Assembly: GCA_013290025.1 (NCBI GenBank)
Contig: JABCYV010000002.1
Location: forward strand, 1-63,875
Length of the DNA stretch: 63,875 bases
Reading direction: 5' to 3'
Origin: Acidobacteriota bacterium
Lineage (GTDB): Bacteria > Acidobacteriota > Terriglobia > Terriglobales > Acidobacteriaceae
The position numbers and the translations under genes are program-made. Below the pieces are notes generated by a model that worked only from the letters and a program-made list of their open reading frames with translations, ran no database searches and had not been told where the DNA came from. Numbering within the stretch: the first letter of the stretch is position 1; each line of letters opens with the position of its first letter. Shown here piece after piece: positions 23,446-32,412 of the stretch.

Positions 23446-24651
23446 TCAGTGCCGTGTGCGGACAGTTACCACCGCGGAAAGTCCCGGCTGCAACTGCGAC
23501 GTGAGTGATGAGTCATCGAGCGCGATCTTGACTGGTACACGCTGCACGACTTTGGTGAAATTGCCGGTGGCGTTGTCAGGCGGAAGCAACGCAAATTGTG
23601 AGCCGCTTGCGGGTGCAATCTCGAGCACTCGCCCCTTAAACACCTTGCCCGGATAAGTATCGATGCGAATCTCCGCTGGGTCGCCGATTTTAATGTTGGT
23701 CAACTGCGTCTCACGAAAATTTGCTGCTACCCACCGTATGTTCTCGACGAATGGCATGACCTGTGTTCCGGGAGATACAAGTTGTCCAGGACGGACCTGC
23801 CGCTCGCCAACGGTGCCGTTGGCAGGCGAAAGAATTCGTGTGTAACCCAGGTTCACTTGCGCGACTTCCAGCGCGGCTTGCTTGGCATGAAGGTCAGCAA
23901 CAAGCTGCATGTCCTGCGATTCGAGTACAGCTTTGCTACGCCGCTCAGCTTCTGCCGCCGAGTCATTGCTGCGCAGCAGAGTGTGAGCTTGAGTCAGGTC
24001 GGCGTCGCGGCTGGCATACTGCGCCGAGAAGCGTTCTTCGTCGGCAACTGCTTTTTCGACTGTCTGCTGGGTGGTAGAATTGCTCTTGAGGAGCGCTTCC
24101 TGTCGCGCACGCTCCGCACGGGTGCGGGTTACGTCCGCTTGTACGGCCTGTTTTCCAGCTTGTGCGGCCGTGATCTCAGCTTTGGCCTGGTCGACTCCAG
24201 CAAGAGACCGTTCAATTTTTGCATCCTGAAGTTCACGCTGTCGCCGGTTGTTTTCGAGGGCGGCTTTCGCAGCTTCGACGCCGGCCACAGCTTGCGCAAC
24301 CTGGGCTTTGTAGTCGTCGTCATCCAGTTGGACGAGTAGATCGCCTTTGTGGACCTGTTGATAATCGTTGACTTTCACTTCGCGGACCAGTCCCGGAACT
24401 TTCGTGCTGAGTGGTGTGAGATCGCCGCGAACATAGGCGTCATTAGTGACCTGGTCGACTCTGCCGCCCTCCCACGCATTCCAATTCCGGGTAATCGTCA
24501 CAACCACGGCTACTGCTAAAAGGCTCACGATCAAGGGCGTTCCATACTTCGACCAGGCTTGTTTGAGGCGTGAAGGAAACTGCTCAACCGCCTTGGGCGG
24601 GGTTGCCGGTGAAGGCGCGGGGCCGGTTGCCCCTACTGGAGAAGTTGCCAT
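23446..24651 (-). CDS. EmrA/HlyD-family membrane fusion protein
   Basis: A 401-residue periplasmic adaptor with one membrane anchor at about residues 38-54, a biotinyl-lipoyl half-motif (STKVPGLVREVKVNDYQQV), a long alpha-hairpin rich in Ala/Gln/Arg, and the second half (YTRILSPANGTVGERQVRPG). It bridges the MFS pump and the TolC-like channel. It is the first gene of the 14-gene minus-strand series. GGAG stands 13 bases before the ATG, a rather long spacing. No regulator gene of MarR or TetR type is adjacent. Confidence 0.95.
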   Translation of the reverse strand: MATSPVGATGPAPSPATPPKAVEQFPSRLKQAWSKYGTPLIVSLLAVAVVVTITRNWNAWEGGRVDQVTNDAYVRGDLTPLSTKVPGLVREVKVNDYQQVHKGDLLVQLDDDDYKAQVAQAVAGVEAAKAALENNRRQRELQDAKIERSLAGVDQAKAEITAAQAGKQAVQADVTRTRAERARQEALLKSNSTTQQTVEKAVADEERFSAQYASRDADLTQAHTLLRSNDSAAEAERRSKAVLESQDMQLVADLHAKQAALEVAQVNLGYTRILSPANGTVGERQVRPGQLVSPGTQVMPFVENIRWVAANFRETQLTNIKIGDPAEIRIDTYPGKVFKGRVLEIAPASGSQFALLPPDNATGNFTKVVQRVPVKIALDDSSLTSQLQPGLSAVVTVRTRH

Positions 24652-24680
24652 GGTGTCTAGGCGCTCCTCGGCGCGGTTTT

Positions 24681-24709
24681 CTATTACGCTTATTTTGCAG
24701 GTCGCTCAA
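24681..24709 (-). promoter_or_regulatory. Possible sigma-70-like promoter for the 14-gene series
   Basis: On the minus strand TTGAGC is followed after 17 bases by TAATAG, about 30 bases before the EmrA-type start codon. The match to the -10 consensus is poor, so this is only a candidate. Confidence 0.22.
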
Positions 24710-25120
24710 CAGAGCGCATCACAATTCCGCGCCTGACTTTGTGCACCTGCACAGCCGTTCGATGCGGAGAGCCAACTCTTTGAATTTGCAGGACTAAAAT
24801 TTGTGGTGATTAGTGAATCCCTGGGCGAACATTGGCATGTGACGAATGCCTGTCATCTCACACAGCCCACAGTGCTCAGCCACCCCCCGGTCCCGAGAAT
24901 AAATCTTGCAGAACTAACAGCGATGGCTACCGAATGTTGGTTGGAACACAAAGTGCAGAAGGCTGTGATCGGATCTTTCTGCCTCAGCACAGGAGTTTCC
25001 TGGCTCTGGCAAGTCGATTTTTGTCGTGTAATTGTGTTGCGAAGACAGCAGTCACCCCAGAACTCTGCGAGCACTAACGGTCTCAGCTTGGTGTTTGGAG
25101 GGCAAAGTTGAACGCTTTAA

Positions 25121-25178
25121 TGTGTAGGGCGGACATTCCTGTCCGCCTAGTCGCGGCCAAGAATGCCCGCGCCACACA
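25121..25178. repeat. Palindromic intergenic repeat, copy 2
   Basis: An imperfect inverted repeat: TGTGTAGGGCGGACATTCCT at the left pairs with the complement of the right end (AAGAATGCCCGCGCCACACA) with few mismatches. The core GCGGACATTCCTG is shared with 7092-7133. It ends 20 bases before the glgX start, so it could affect glgX expression as well as being a dispersed repeat. Confidence 0.7.
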
Positions 25179-25198
25179 ACTAGAATGAAAGAGGCCAA

Positions 25199-27346
25199 GT
25201 GAACTCTTTGCTTCAAGTACATCCGATCCCTACTACGCCGACTATGACACCGGTGAGGCGTCTGACTTGGGAGCAGGTCGAAGGCAGTCCACTGCCGCTA
25301 GGCGCGACATGGATTGAAGAGGACCAAGCGTTCAACTTCGCTGTGCATGCTGAACATGCCGAAAGCGTCACGCTGTTGCTCTACGCCCCAGCGGACTTGG
25401 TCAACCCGTTGTTGGCGTACCGCCTCGATTTTCTGCGCAACAAGTCGGGCCGGATCTGGCATTGTCGCATCCCGCTCAGCGAAATTGGCGAGGCTTGTTA
25501 CTACGGATATTCGGTATCAGGTGAGGCGGTGTCTTACATTCATAGTTTTGATCCGCAGAAGGTCCTGCTTGATCCGTACGCAACATGCGTATTTTTTCCA
25601 CCCGATTTTGATCGCGAACTGGCCATGCGAGAAGGATCAAATGCTGGCAAAGCTCCACTCGGCATGCTGTCGGCCCGACACTCGATGTTCAATTGGCAGG
25701 AAAGTCGCTGTCCACGTCACGAGTCGGACGCGATTATCTATGAGCTTCACGTGAAAGGCTTCACGAAAAATCCTAACTCAGGTGTGAATCCAGCGCGTGC
25801 CGGGACGTATGCTGGACTTGTCGAAAAAATCCCATACTTAAAAGAGCTGGGGATCACCGTTGTCGAACTCATGCCGATTTTTCAGCGCGATCCACAGGAA
25901 GGCGACTACTGGGGCTACATGCCTTTGAACTTCTTTGCGCCACATGTGCAGTACGCGAGCACCGGCGCGGACGACCAGCACTTCGAATTCAAGAACATGG
26001 TCAAAGCGTTTCATCAGGCAGGCATCGCGGTCGTATTGGATGTGGTGTACAACCACACCTGCGAAGGGGATCACCGCGGTCCAATCTACAGCTATAAGGG
26101 CTTCGACAGCGCCAGCTACTACATGATGTCGTCCGACCCGACGAACCCATATGCAAATTACTCGGGTACTGGCAACACGTTGAACTTCGGCAGGGGCCAC
26201 GTTCGTAAGATGGTGATGGATAGCTTGCGCTATTGGAAACGCGAAATGCACATCGATGGCTTCCGTTTCGATCTCGCCTCGGTCTTCAGCCGTAATGAGG
26301 ATGGATCTCTCAACTGGGGGCATGCCCCGATTTTTGCCGAAATTGCGGCAGATCCGGAGTTAGGCAAGTTGCGGTTGATCGCAGAGCCATGGGACACGGG
26401 CGCTTACCAACTCGGCCGCGGATTCCCCGGCATAACCTGGCTGCAGTGGAATGGACGGTTCCGGGATGACGTTCGCCGTTTCGTCAAAGGCGATCCGGGA
26501 ATGGTTCCTGAGCTCATGCGCCGTCTCTACGGCAGTGATGATCTTTTTCCCGATGACCGAGCCGAAGCTTATCACGCGTATCAGAGCGTGAACTTCGTGA
26601 CTTCGCATGACGGCTTCACGCTGTACGATCTCGTCTCATACAACGAGAAGCACAACTGGGCGAATGGCAACAACAATCAGGATGGCACCGACGCCAACTA
26701 CAGCTGGAACTGTGGCTACGAAGGCGACAAAGATGCGCCAGATGAAGTGCTGGCCCTGCGGCGCAAGCAGCTAAAGAATTTTTTCTGCCTGCTCATGCTA
26801 TCGAACGGAATCCCAATGTTCCGGGCCGGCGACGAATTCTTGAACACGCAATTCGGGAACAACAATCCTTATAACCAGGACAACGAAACCGGATGGCTGG
26901 ACTGGAGCCAGCTGCTCACTAATCAGGACATTTTCCGTTTCTTCAAGAACATGATTAGGTTTCGGAAGCAGCATCCTTCCCTAAGCCGCAGCCGGTTCTG
27001 GCGCGAGGACGTCACCTGGTACGGAACCGGCGAGAGAGCTGATCTTTCGCACGACTCGCATAGTTTGGCGTTCTGCTTGCACGGAGCTTCTCAAGACGAT
27101 GATGACATCTACGTGATGATCAACGCGTACTGGGAAAAACTGGAGTTCCAGGCTCAAGAAGGAACTACACAAGAGTGGACGCGAATTGTGGATACTGCCT
27201 TGGCGAGTCCCCACGATTTCTCCGACCGGCGCGAACCTCTGCAAGCGCTGAGTTATTCGGTGGCGCCGAGATCGGTTGTGGTTCTACTTCGAACGAGGAA
27301 TAGTAGACCGAAAGTCCAGAAGGAATGGAGTGCAAAAGTATTATGA
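25199..27346 (+). CDS. glgX: Glycogen debranching enzyme / isoamylase type
   Basis: A 715-residue GH13 enzyme that hydrolyses alpha-1,6 branches of glycogen or limit dextrins. An N-terminal CBM48 domain (about residues 25-130) precedes the (beta/alpha)8 barrel. The catalytic residues sit in DGFRFDLAS (nucleophile Asp), LIAEPWDTG (acid/base Glu) and TSHDGFTLYDLVSYN (transition-state Asp). GTG is the start; GAGG lies just upstream. The last codons overlap the NADH dehydrogenase start (ATGA). It works with the phosphorylase, Pgm and MalQ genes 10 kb downstream. Confidence 0.97.
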   Translation: MNSLLQVHPIPTTPTMTPVRRLTWEQVEGSPLPLGATWIEEDQAFNFAVHAEHAESVTLLLYAPADLVNPLLAYRLDFLRNKSGRIWHCRIPLSEIGEACYYGYSVSGEAVSYIHSFDPQKVLLDPYATCVFFPPDFDRELAMREGSNAGKAPLGMLSARHSMFNWQESRCPRHESDAIIYELHVKGFTKNPNSGVNPARAGTYAGLVEKIPYLKELGITVVELMPIFQRDPQEGDYWGYMPLNFFAPHVQYASTGADDQHFEFKNMVKAFHQAGIAVVLDVVYNHTCEGDHRGPIYSYKGFDSASYYMMSSDPTNPYANYSGTGNTLNFGRGHVRKMVMDSLRYWKREMHIDGFRFDLASVFSRNEDGSLNWGHAPIFAEIAADPELGKLRLIAEPWDTGAYQLGRGFPGITWLQWNGRFRDDVRRFVKGDPGMVPELMRRLYGSDDLFPDDRAEAYHAYQSVNFVTSHDGFTLYDLVSYNEKHNWANGNNNQDGTDANYSWNCGYEGDKDAPDEVLALRRKQLKNFFCLLMLSNGIPMFRAGDEFLNTQFGNNNPYNQDNETGWLDWSQLLTNQDIFRFFKNMIRFRKQHPSLSRSRFWREDVTWYGTGERADLSHDSHSLAFCLHGASQDDDDIYVMINAYWEKLEFQAQEGTTQEWTRIVDTALASPHDFSDRREPLQALSYSVAPRSVVVLLRTRNSRPKVQKEWSAKVL

Positions 27347-28707
27347 ATGAACGATCAAAGGTCATTATTATAGGCGGCGGATTTGGGGGGCTGTCCGCGG
27401 CGCAGGCTCTGAAATCGGCACCAGTTGATGTAACTGTGATCGACCGGCGCAACTACCACCTGTTTCAACCGCTCTTGTATCAAGTAGCTACCGGTTCCCT
27501 TTCCCCTGGCGAAATCGCGGCACCGATACGCGGCGTCCTGGGCCGCCAGAAAAATACCCGTGTGCTGTTAGGTGATGTAGAGGACATCGACCCAGTCGCG
27601 AAGCGCGTGCTGCTCGCCGACGGTGCGAGTTTTGAGTATGACTCTTTGATCGTGGCCGCCGGTTCGCAAACCTCTTACTACGGGCACGACGAATGGCAGA
27701 AATGGGCTCCGGGACTGAAGAGCGTGGAAGAAGCGACCACCCTTCGGCATAAGATTCTCTACGCATTTGAAGTTGCAGAACGGATAGCCGACCCCACTCT
27801 GCGCCGCGCATGGCTTACGTTCACAATTGTGGGAGCAGGTCCCACGGGCGTTGAACTGGCTGGAGCCATTGCTGAGATTGCGCGGCAGACGCTGAGGCAC
27901 GACTTTCGCTCTATAGATCCCAAGGATGCGCAGATTATTTTGTTGGACGCATCGCCACGTGTACTGATGGCCTTTCCCGAGGACCTGGCGCATAAAGCCG
28001 TCCTATCACTCGCGAAACTCGGAGTGCAAACCAAGATGGGCACCATGGTGCATGAGGTGACCCGGGACGGCATAAGCTATCAGGCGAATGGTTCCACGCA
28101 AACGGTCTCTACGAAAACAGTCATCTGGGCCGGAGGCGTAACAGTATCTCCACTCGCTAAAACGCTGGCTCAGCGCACCGGTGCTGAAACAGATCGTGGC
28201 GGAAGGATCAAAGTCGGCCCGGACCTGACTGTTGCCAATTTTCCCGACATCTTTGTAGTCGGAGATATGGCTTTCTCGATCAACAAACACGGCCAGCCGC
28301 TGCAAGGTGTCGCGCAGGTAGCCATGCAGGGAGGGACCTACGCGGCAAAGGCGATCGTGAGGAAAGTAAAAGGTAAACCGAAGGCAGCACCTTTCAACTA
28401 CTTTGATAAAGGAAACCTTGCGGTCATTGGACGGGCGGCCGCGGTGGCCAACGTTTTCGGCGTACATCTTTGGGGCCTACCGGCATGGATCGTGTGGGCC
28501 TTCATCCACCTCGCGTACATCGTAGAGTTTCAGAGTCGGCTGCTGGTTTTCATTCAGTGGGCAATCCAGGATTTGACCTTCAGTCGTGGGGCGCGGCTCA
28601 TTACCGGTTTGGCTCCCACCGATTTCAACTTCAATCACGCCGTTGCCGCGGAGGAACGTGCCGTCAAGCCCGCGGTTGAGAAGAAGAGCGAACCAGCAGT
28701 TGCTTAA
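27343..28707 (+). CDS. ndh: Type II NADH:quinone oxidoreductase
   Basis: A 454-residue single-subunit, non-proton-pumping NADH dehydrogenase. The FAD site IIIGGGFGGLSAAQAL is at residues 8-23, the NADH site TIVGAGPTGVELAGAIAE near 160, and GDMA in the second FAD motif near 305. The C-terminus has an amphipathic/hydrophobic stretch (IVWAFIHLAYIVEFQS) for membrane attachment. I use the ATG of MNERSK, which overlaps the glgX stop by 4 bases; six upstream codons also read in frame. Coupling to a glycogen enzyme is unusual and suggests NADH reoxidation is matched to sugar mobilisation. Confidence 0.95.
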   Translation: MNERSKVIIIGGGFGGLSAAQALKSAPVDVTVIDRRNYHLFQPLLYQVATGSLSPGEIAAPIRGVLGRQKNTRVLLGDVEDIDPVAKRVLLADGASFEYDSLIVAAGSQTSYYGHDEWQKWAPGLKSVEEATTLRHKILYAFEVAERIADPTLRRAWLTFTIVGAGPTGVELAGAIAEIARQTLRHDFRSIDPKDAQIILLDASPRVLMAFPEDLAHKAVLSLAKLGVQTKMGTMVHEVTRDGISYQANGSTQTVSTKTVIWAGGVTVSPLAKTLAQRTGAETDRGGRIKVGPDLTVANFPDIFVVGDMAFSINKHGQPLQGVAQVAMQGGTYAAKAIVRKVKGKPKAAPFNYFDKGNLAVIGRAAAVANVFGVHLWGLPAWIVWAFIHLAYIVEFQSRLLVFIQWAIQDLTFSRGARLITGLAPTDFNFNHAVAAEERAVKPAVEKKSEPAVA

Positions 28708-28728
28708 GTCCCGCTAGCCGGGCGACAG

Positions 28729-29041
28729 CTAGCGTCCGAATTGCCGATAACAGAGACATTGTTGCTGTTGCCACTGTTCAATTCCTGGCACGGGCGAGAT
28801 GCTGAGGTAGAGCTCCTCTTTGGCGTTCTCGATTTGGCCGATACGCTCTGAAGTTGCCTCGGCACCCAGCCATTGAGGCGGGATGGAATCGTTGCGCTGA
28901 CCGAATGAGGACTGAAACTGCTGGCGCCGGGTTGTAATTGCTCTGATTCGCCATCATGTCGCGCCAGGCAATCCAATGGAATCACGCTGAGTCGATCAGA
29001 GTTCCGTCGATGTCCCAAAGGACTGCCCGGCCAGCGCTCAC
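28729..29041 (-). pseudogene. HAD-family phosphatase, broken remnant
   Basis: Reading from a GTG at 29041, three bases after the transaldolase stop, the frame gives the HAD motif I sequence AVLWDIDGTLIDSA, then an in-frame TGA, then FHWIAWRDMMANQ in the same frame. Homology continues in a different frame as FQSSFGQRNDSIPPQWLGAE and SERIGQIENAKEELYLS, ending at a TAG near 28729. So there is at least one nonsense change, one frameshift, and loss of the C-terminal two-thirds of a beta-phosphoglucomutase/phosphoglycolate phosphatase-like protein. The order suggests a former tal-HAD operon. Confidence 0.85.
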
Positions 29042-29043
29042 AA

Positions 29044-30018
29044 TTACCCTACCTTTTCAGTCACCTGGGAGAGCGCGTACTCTTCCAGTTTCTGCGCGTC
29101 GCTGTTGAATTTGCGGATGCCTTCGGCCAGCTTCTCTGTCGCCATAGCATCTTCATTGTGCATCCAGCGGAAAGCTTTCTCGCTAAGATGCAGGCGTTCG
29201 TCTTTGCTCCCCTTGGTGGCGATAGCGGGATCAAGTTTGCGCTTCATCGTACCCTCAGTCTGCTCCAATTGATCGAGCAGGTCGGGGCTGATAGTCAGCA
29301 AGTCGGATCCCGCCAGGCGGACGATTTGATTTACGTTGCGGAAACTCGCTCCCATGACCTGGGTCTTGTAACCGTACTTCTTGTAGTAGTTGTAAATGCG
29401 CGTGACCGAGGCAACGCCGGGGTCTTGGTCAGGCGGGATCTCCTTACCGCCTCCCTCCTTTTTATACCAGTCGTATATGCGGCCGACGAAGGGCGAGATC
29501 AGCGTTACTCCAGCCTCGGCACAGGCGACTGCCTGTGCGAAACTGAAAAGGAGAGTCAGGTTGCAATGAATTCCTTCCTGCTCCAGCTCATGCGCCGCCT
29601 GAATCCCTTCCCAAGTGCTGGCGATCTTGATCAAGATCCGCTCGCGGGACACACCTTTCTTCTGATAGAGCGAGATGAGCTTGCGCGCCTTGGCAAGGGT
29701 TCCAGGAGTATCGAAACTGAGGCTCGCCGCGACCTCGGTTGACACGCGGCCGGGAACTACCTTGAGAATTTCGCTTCCGAAAAGAACGAACATCTGGTCG
29801 ATGAATTCTTCCGCCATCTGCTCGTGGCTGCCGCCCAGGTCGGACGCCTTCTCGGCGGCTTCTTCCACCAAGTGCCGGTATGCCGGCATTTGGGCAGCAT
29901 GATAAAGGAGAGAGGGATTGGTGGTTGCGTCCTGCGGCCGGTGGCGGTGGATCGCTTCGATATCGCCAGTATCCGCGACGACTGTCGTGTACTGTTTGAG
30001 TGATTCCAGCAAAGTCAT
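29044..30018 (-). CDS. tal: Transaldolase
   Basis: A 324-residue TalB-type transaldolase that transfers dihydroxyacetone units in the non-oxidative pentose phosphate pathway. The DATTNPSLL motif is at residues 30-38 and the Schiff-base Lys lies in [12 protein letters not shown] near 130. Length is typical. It supplies the one enzyme missing from the pentose phosphate genes at 7-14 kb, though it is convergent with ndh and outside that series. Confidence 0.96.
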   Translation of the reverse strand: MTLLESLKQYTTVVADTGDIEAIHRHRPQDATTNPSLLYHAAQMPAYRHLVEEAAEKASDLGGSHEQMAEEFIDQMFVLFGSEILKVVPGRVSTEVAASLSFDTPGTLAKARKLISLYQKKGVSRERILIKIASTWEGIQAAHELEQEGIHCNLTLLFSFAQAVACAEAGVTLISPFVGRIYDWYKKEGGGKEIPPDQDPGVASVTRIYNYYKKYGYKTQVMGASFRNVNQIVRLAGSDLLTISPDLLDQLEQTEGTMKRKLDPAIATKGSKDERLHLSEKAFRWMHNEDAMATEKLAEGIRKFNSDAQKLEEYALSQVTEKVG

Positions 30019-30073
30019 GTGATTCTCCTATTGTGCAATCTCAATAATCTAAAAAGGTGATGCTTGCGTATAC

Positions 30074-30685
30074 CTAATTTTTCCGTATGCCTGCGGGCGC
30101 GGGTGCAGGCGTGAGCAGCTTTTCAATCGCGCGGCCCATCGTAGCGTTCATCTCAGCTACAACGGTGGGCACATCCCGCTGTGCGACGGTTCCGACCTCG
30201 GAGACCTCGTTCGTCCAGACTGTCGCACCGGTTTCAAGATTCGTCAGCTGAGCAGAGATCGCAACCTCAACCTTGACAGCACCGCCGTAGTCAACTTCCT
30301 CAAGTTTGTCGAGGCGTCCGCTGAGAACGTAATCGATGTCTGAGCGCCCATCGTACAACTTCACTTGGGCGAAATTTCCGCTCGCGCGTAGGCGTTCAGT
30401 CACCGCGTTTGTTACGAATTCGCGGGGATCAACTGCCCAACGGTGATAATTGTAAAAGCCGATTTGTTCCGGGGAAGTTTTGTACACGATGGCCCCTTGC
30501 CGTAGGTAAGTGGGCGATCGGAATTCCCGTACGGCCAAGGATGTGCGGACACCCTCCTGCGCTGGTGGGTCGGGGGGCGGTGGTACGTGGAGAGTGTAGT
30601 AGTTCGGGTATTTCACCGCGCCCCCGCAGCCTGCCAAAGTGATCAGGGCTAACAGGACTGCCATCGCGTGCATCTTCATATTCAC
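30074..30685 (-). CDS. PqiC-like lipoprotein of an Mla-type transporter
   Basis: A 203-residue lipoprotein with a signal peptide ending in LITLAGC (Cys20). The rest matches the ABC-type transport auxiliary lipoprotein family (PqiC/YmbA-like; KYPNYYTLHVPPPP start, LAVREF strand, later YVLSGRLDKLEEVD). It follows the MCE gene by 3 bases and closes the operon. In related systems such proteins sit at the outer membrane and receive lipid from MCE rings. There is no MlaC-like periplasmic carrier here, so this protein may take over the outer-membrane role. Confidence 0.87.
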   Translation of the reverse strand: MNMKMHAMAVLLALITLAGCGGAVKYPNYYTLHVPPPPDPPAQEGVRTSLAVREFRSPTYLRQGAIVYKTSPEQIGFYNYHRWAVDPREFVTNAVTERLRASGNFAQVKLYDGRSDIDYVLSGRLDKLEEVDYGGAVKVEVAISAQLTNLETGATVWTNEVSEVGTVAQRDVPTVVAEMNATMGRAIEKLLTPAPAPAGIRKN

Positions 30686-30688
30686 CTC

Positions 30689-31612
30689 TTATTTCGGGAC
30701 CTTACGCTCTTGCGGCTGCTTGATACGAATCAGGCTCCACGGACGCTGCTTGAGCGAATCGGTCAGTTGATCCAGGTTGTCCGTTGCCACGCGTAGGTTT
30801 TCCACCGTGTCGTCGATCTTGTAGTCATTCGCGCGTACCATCAACTGCATGTCGGTCAGCAATGCCTTAGCTTGCAGCAAAGTGGTCTGCAGCTCTGCCA
30901 AGTCCTTGCGGATCGGTTCACGCGTATCTGTAACCGTGCCGTTCACGTTCTGAATGGTTGTATCTGTGTGCTGCGCTAACGTGTTTAGTTGATCGGTGAG
31001 ACGATCAATCTTTGGTCGTTCAGTCGCTAGCATTCCGTTGACGTTGTCGAGCACGGCTTGAATTTTCTGCTGATTAGGTTTGCCGGTCACGGTGTTCAGA
31101 TTGGCAAGGAGACTGCGCGCGTCGCCAGTTATACCTTCCAATTCTCCGCGGGCCTGGGTAATGAGCCCGTCTGCATTATCCGCAACAGTAGCCATTTTCC
31201 CGGCAATTTCATCGAGGCTCGCCTCTTCTTGCGAAGGTATAGCTGACCCGGGTGGAAGGCGCTTGGCGTCATTGCTGCCAGTGGTGATCGATAACGCTGC
31301 GCCGCTCATGACACTGACTAAACCGAGTTTGGCAACCGACTTCTCATTGAGAGGCGTGCCCTCTTTCACGTCGAGCAGGATCTCGATTTTGGTAGGATCA
31401 CTCGTCGCGGGGCGAACGGCCTTTACCTTGCCGGCGTTGATTCCACCAAATAGGACCGAGGTACCCGGCTCGAGTCCACCGGCATAACGAAGATAAGTCT
31501 TGTACGGAACCGTTCCCCCGCTCATCTGGGAGTTAATGAGGTAGATGACGGTGAATGCAAGGATCGACAGACATCCTAGTACGAAAGCGCCGACTTTTGC
31601 CTCGGTTGTCAC
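30689..31612 (-). CDS. MlaD-family MCE-domain protein
   Basis: A 307-residue periplasmic protein anchored by one helix at about residues 7-27, with an MCE domain at about 35-115 (YAGGLEPGTSVLFGGINAGK) and a long helical C-terminus (about 140-290). MCE proteins form hexameric rings that carry phospholipids between membranes. The length and helical tail are closer to single-domain Mla/Mce proteins with a needle-like extension than to short E. coli MlaD (about 180 residues). It overlaps the ATPase gene by 4 bases. Confidence 0.93.
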   Translation of the reverse strand: MTTEAKVGAFVLGCLSILAFTVIYLINSQMSGGTVPYKTYLRYAGGLEPGTSVLFGGINAGKVKAVRPATSDPTKIEILLDVKEGTPLNEKSVAKLGLVSVMSGAALSITTGSNDAKRLPPGSAIPSQEEASLDEIAGKMATVADNADGLITQARGELEGITGDARSLLANLNTVTGKPNQQKIQAVLDNVNGMLATERPKIDRLTDQLNTLAQHTDTTIQNVNGTVTDTREPIRKDLAELQTTLLQAKALLTDMQLMVRANDYKIDDTVENLRVATDNLDQLTDSLKQRPWSLIRIKQPQERKVPK

Positions 31613-32412
31613 GCTTGTGCCTCCTGAGCTTGCAGGTATTTTTCGAGGTAAGCGGTCACCGCGGGCGTTTGTGCGATTTTGTCAGGAATGCGGTCCAAGA
31701 ACTGCCGGACGCGTGGATCCTGACTCGCTTTGATTTCGTCTTTGGATCCAACTGAGCGGAACCTGCCCTTGTAGAGCATGGCAATCCGATCGGCAATCCG
31801 GAACGCACTGGGCATCTCATGGGTGACAACAATCACCGTCACCTGAAAGACATCCTTAAGGAGCACGATGAGTTCATCGAGCTCTGCTGCCACGATCGGA
31901 TCCAGTCCCGCAGAAGGCTCATCCAGCACGAGAATCTCGGGACTGAGCGCCAGCGCACGCGCGACCGCGGCGCGCTTCTTCATCCCGCCAGAGAGTTCCT
32001 GGGGATGGAACTTGCCGAAATCTGCTAGTCCAACCACGGCCAACTTCATCCAGACCATCAGTTCGATAATCGATGGCGCCAGGCGGGTGTGTTCCCGGAG
32101 GGTCAAAGCAACGTTGTCCTCGACCGAAAGTGAGTTGAACAAGGCGGCGCTTTGAAAAGCCACTCCAATGGAGCGGCGGACTTTTTTGAGTTCGGCCGCC
32201 GAGCAGTGGGCGATGTCGATCCCCTTCACAAATACACTGCCTGACTTGGGGCGCTCTAGCCCAAGGATCTGTCGCAAAAGCGTACTCTTGCCCGAACCGC
32301 TGCCGCCTAACAACACCATCGTCTCTCCATGCTCGATGTCGAGACTGAGGTTGTCGAGCACACGATGCCCGTCGTATTCAACCACCAAGTCGCGAATCGA
32401 AATAATTGGCAT
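31609..32412 (-). CDS. MlaF-like ABC transporter ATPase
   Basis: A 267-residue ATPase powering lipid transport with the MlaE-like permease. Walker A GGSGSGKST is at residues 36-44, the signature LSGGMKKRAAVARAL near 140, and Walker B EILVLDEPSAGLDP follows. The GGMKKR form of the signature is characteristic of the MlaF/Ttg2A group. The ATG at 32412 shares one base with the permease stop; the frame runs further upstream inside the permease gene but without homology. Confidence 0.95.
   Translation of the reverse strand: MPIISIRDLVVEYDGHRVLDNLSLDIEHGETMVLLGGSGSGKSTLLRQILGLERPKSGSVFVKGIDIAHCSAAELKKVRRSIGVAFQSAALFNSLSVEDNVALTLREHTRLAPSIIELMVWMKLAVVGLADFGKFHPQELSGGMKKRAAVARALALSPEILVLDEPSAGLDPIVAAELDELIVLLKDVFQVTVIVVTHEMPSAFRIADRIAMLYKGRFRSVGSKDEIKASQDPRVRQFLDRIPDKIAQTPAVTAYLEKYLQAQEAQA

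Larger units (their letters stand above)
24652..25198. other. Divergent intergenic region
   Basis: This 547-base gap separates the minus-strand efflux/glucose series from plus-strand glgX and must hold promoters for both. It contains the weak minus-strand promoter candidate at 24681-24709, a TTGGCATGTGACGAA motif at 24834 that recurs upstream of two other genes, and the palindromic repeat at 25121-25178. Short open frames within it have no recognisable homology. Confidence 0.6.

Noticed and set aside
24834..24851. TGGCATGTGACGAATGCC as a sigma-54 site
   Set aside because: The distance between GG and GC is 12 rather than 10 bases.
24803..25111. 102-codon plus-strand frame before glgX
   Set aside because: No homology, no ribosome site, and it contains the shared TTGGCAYGTGAC motif as apparent codons.
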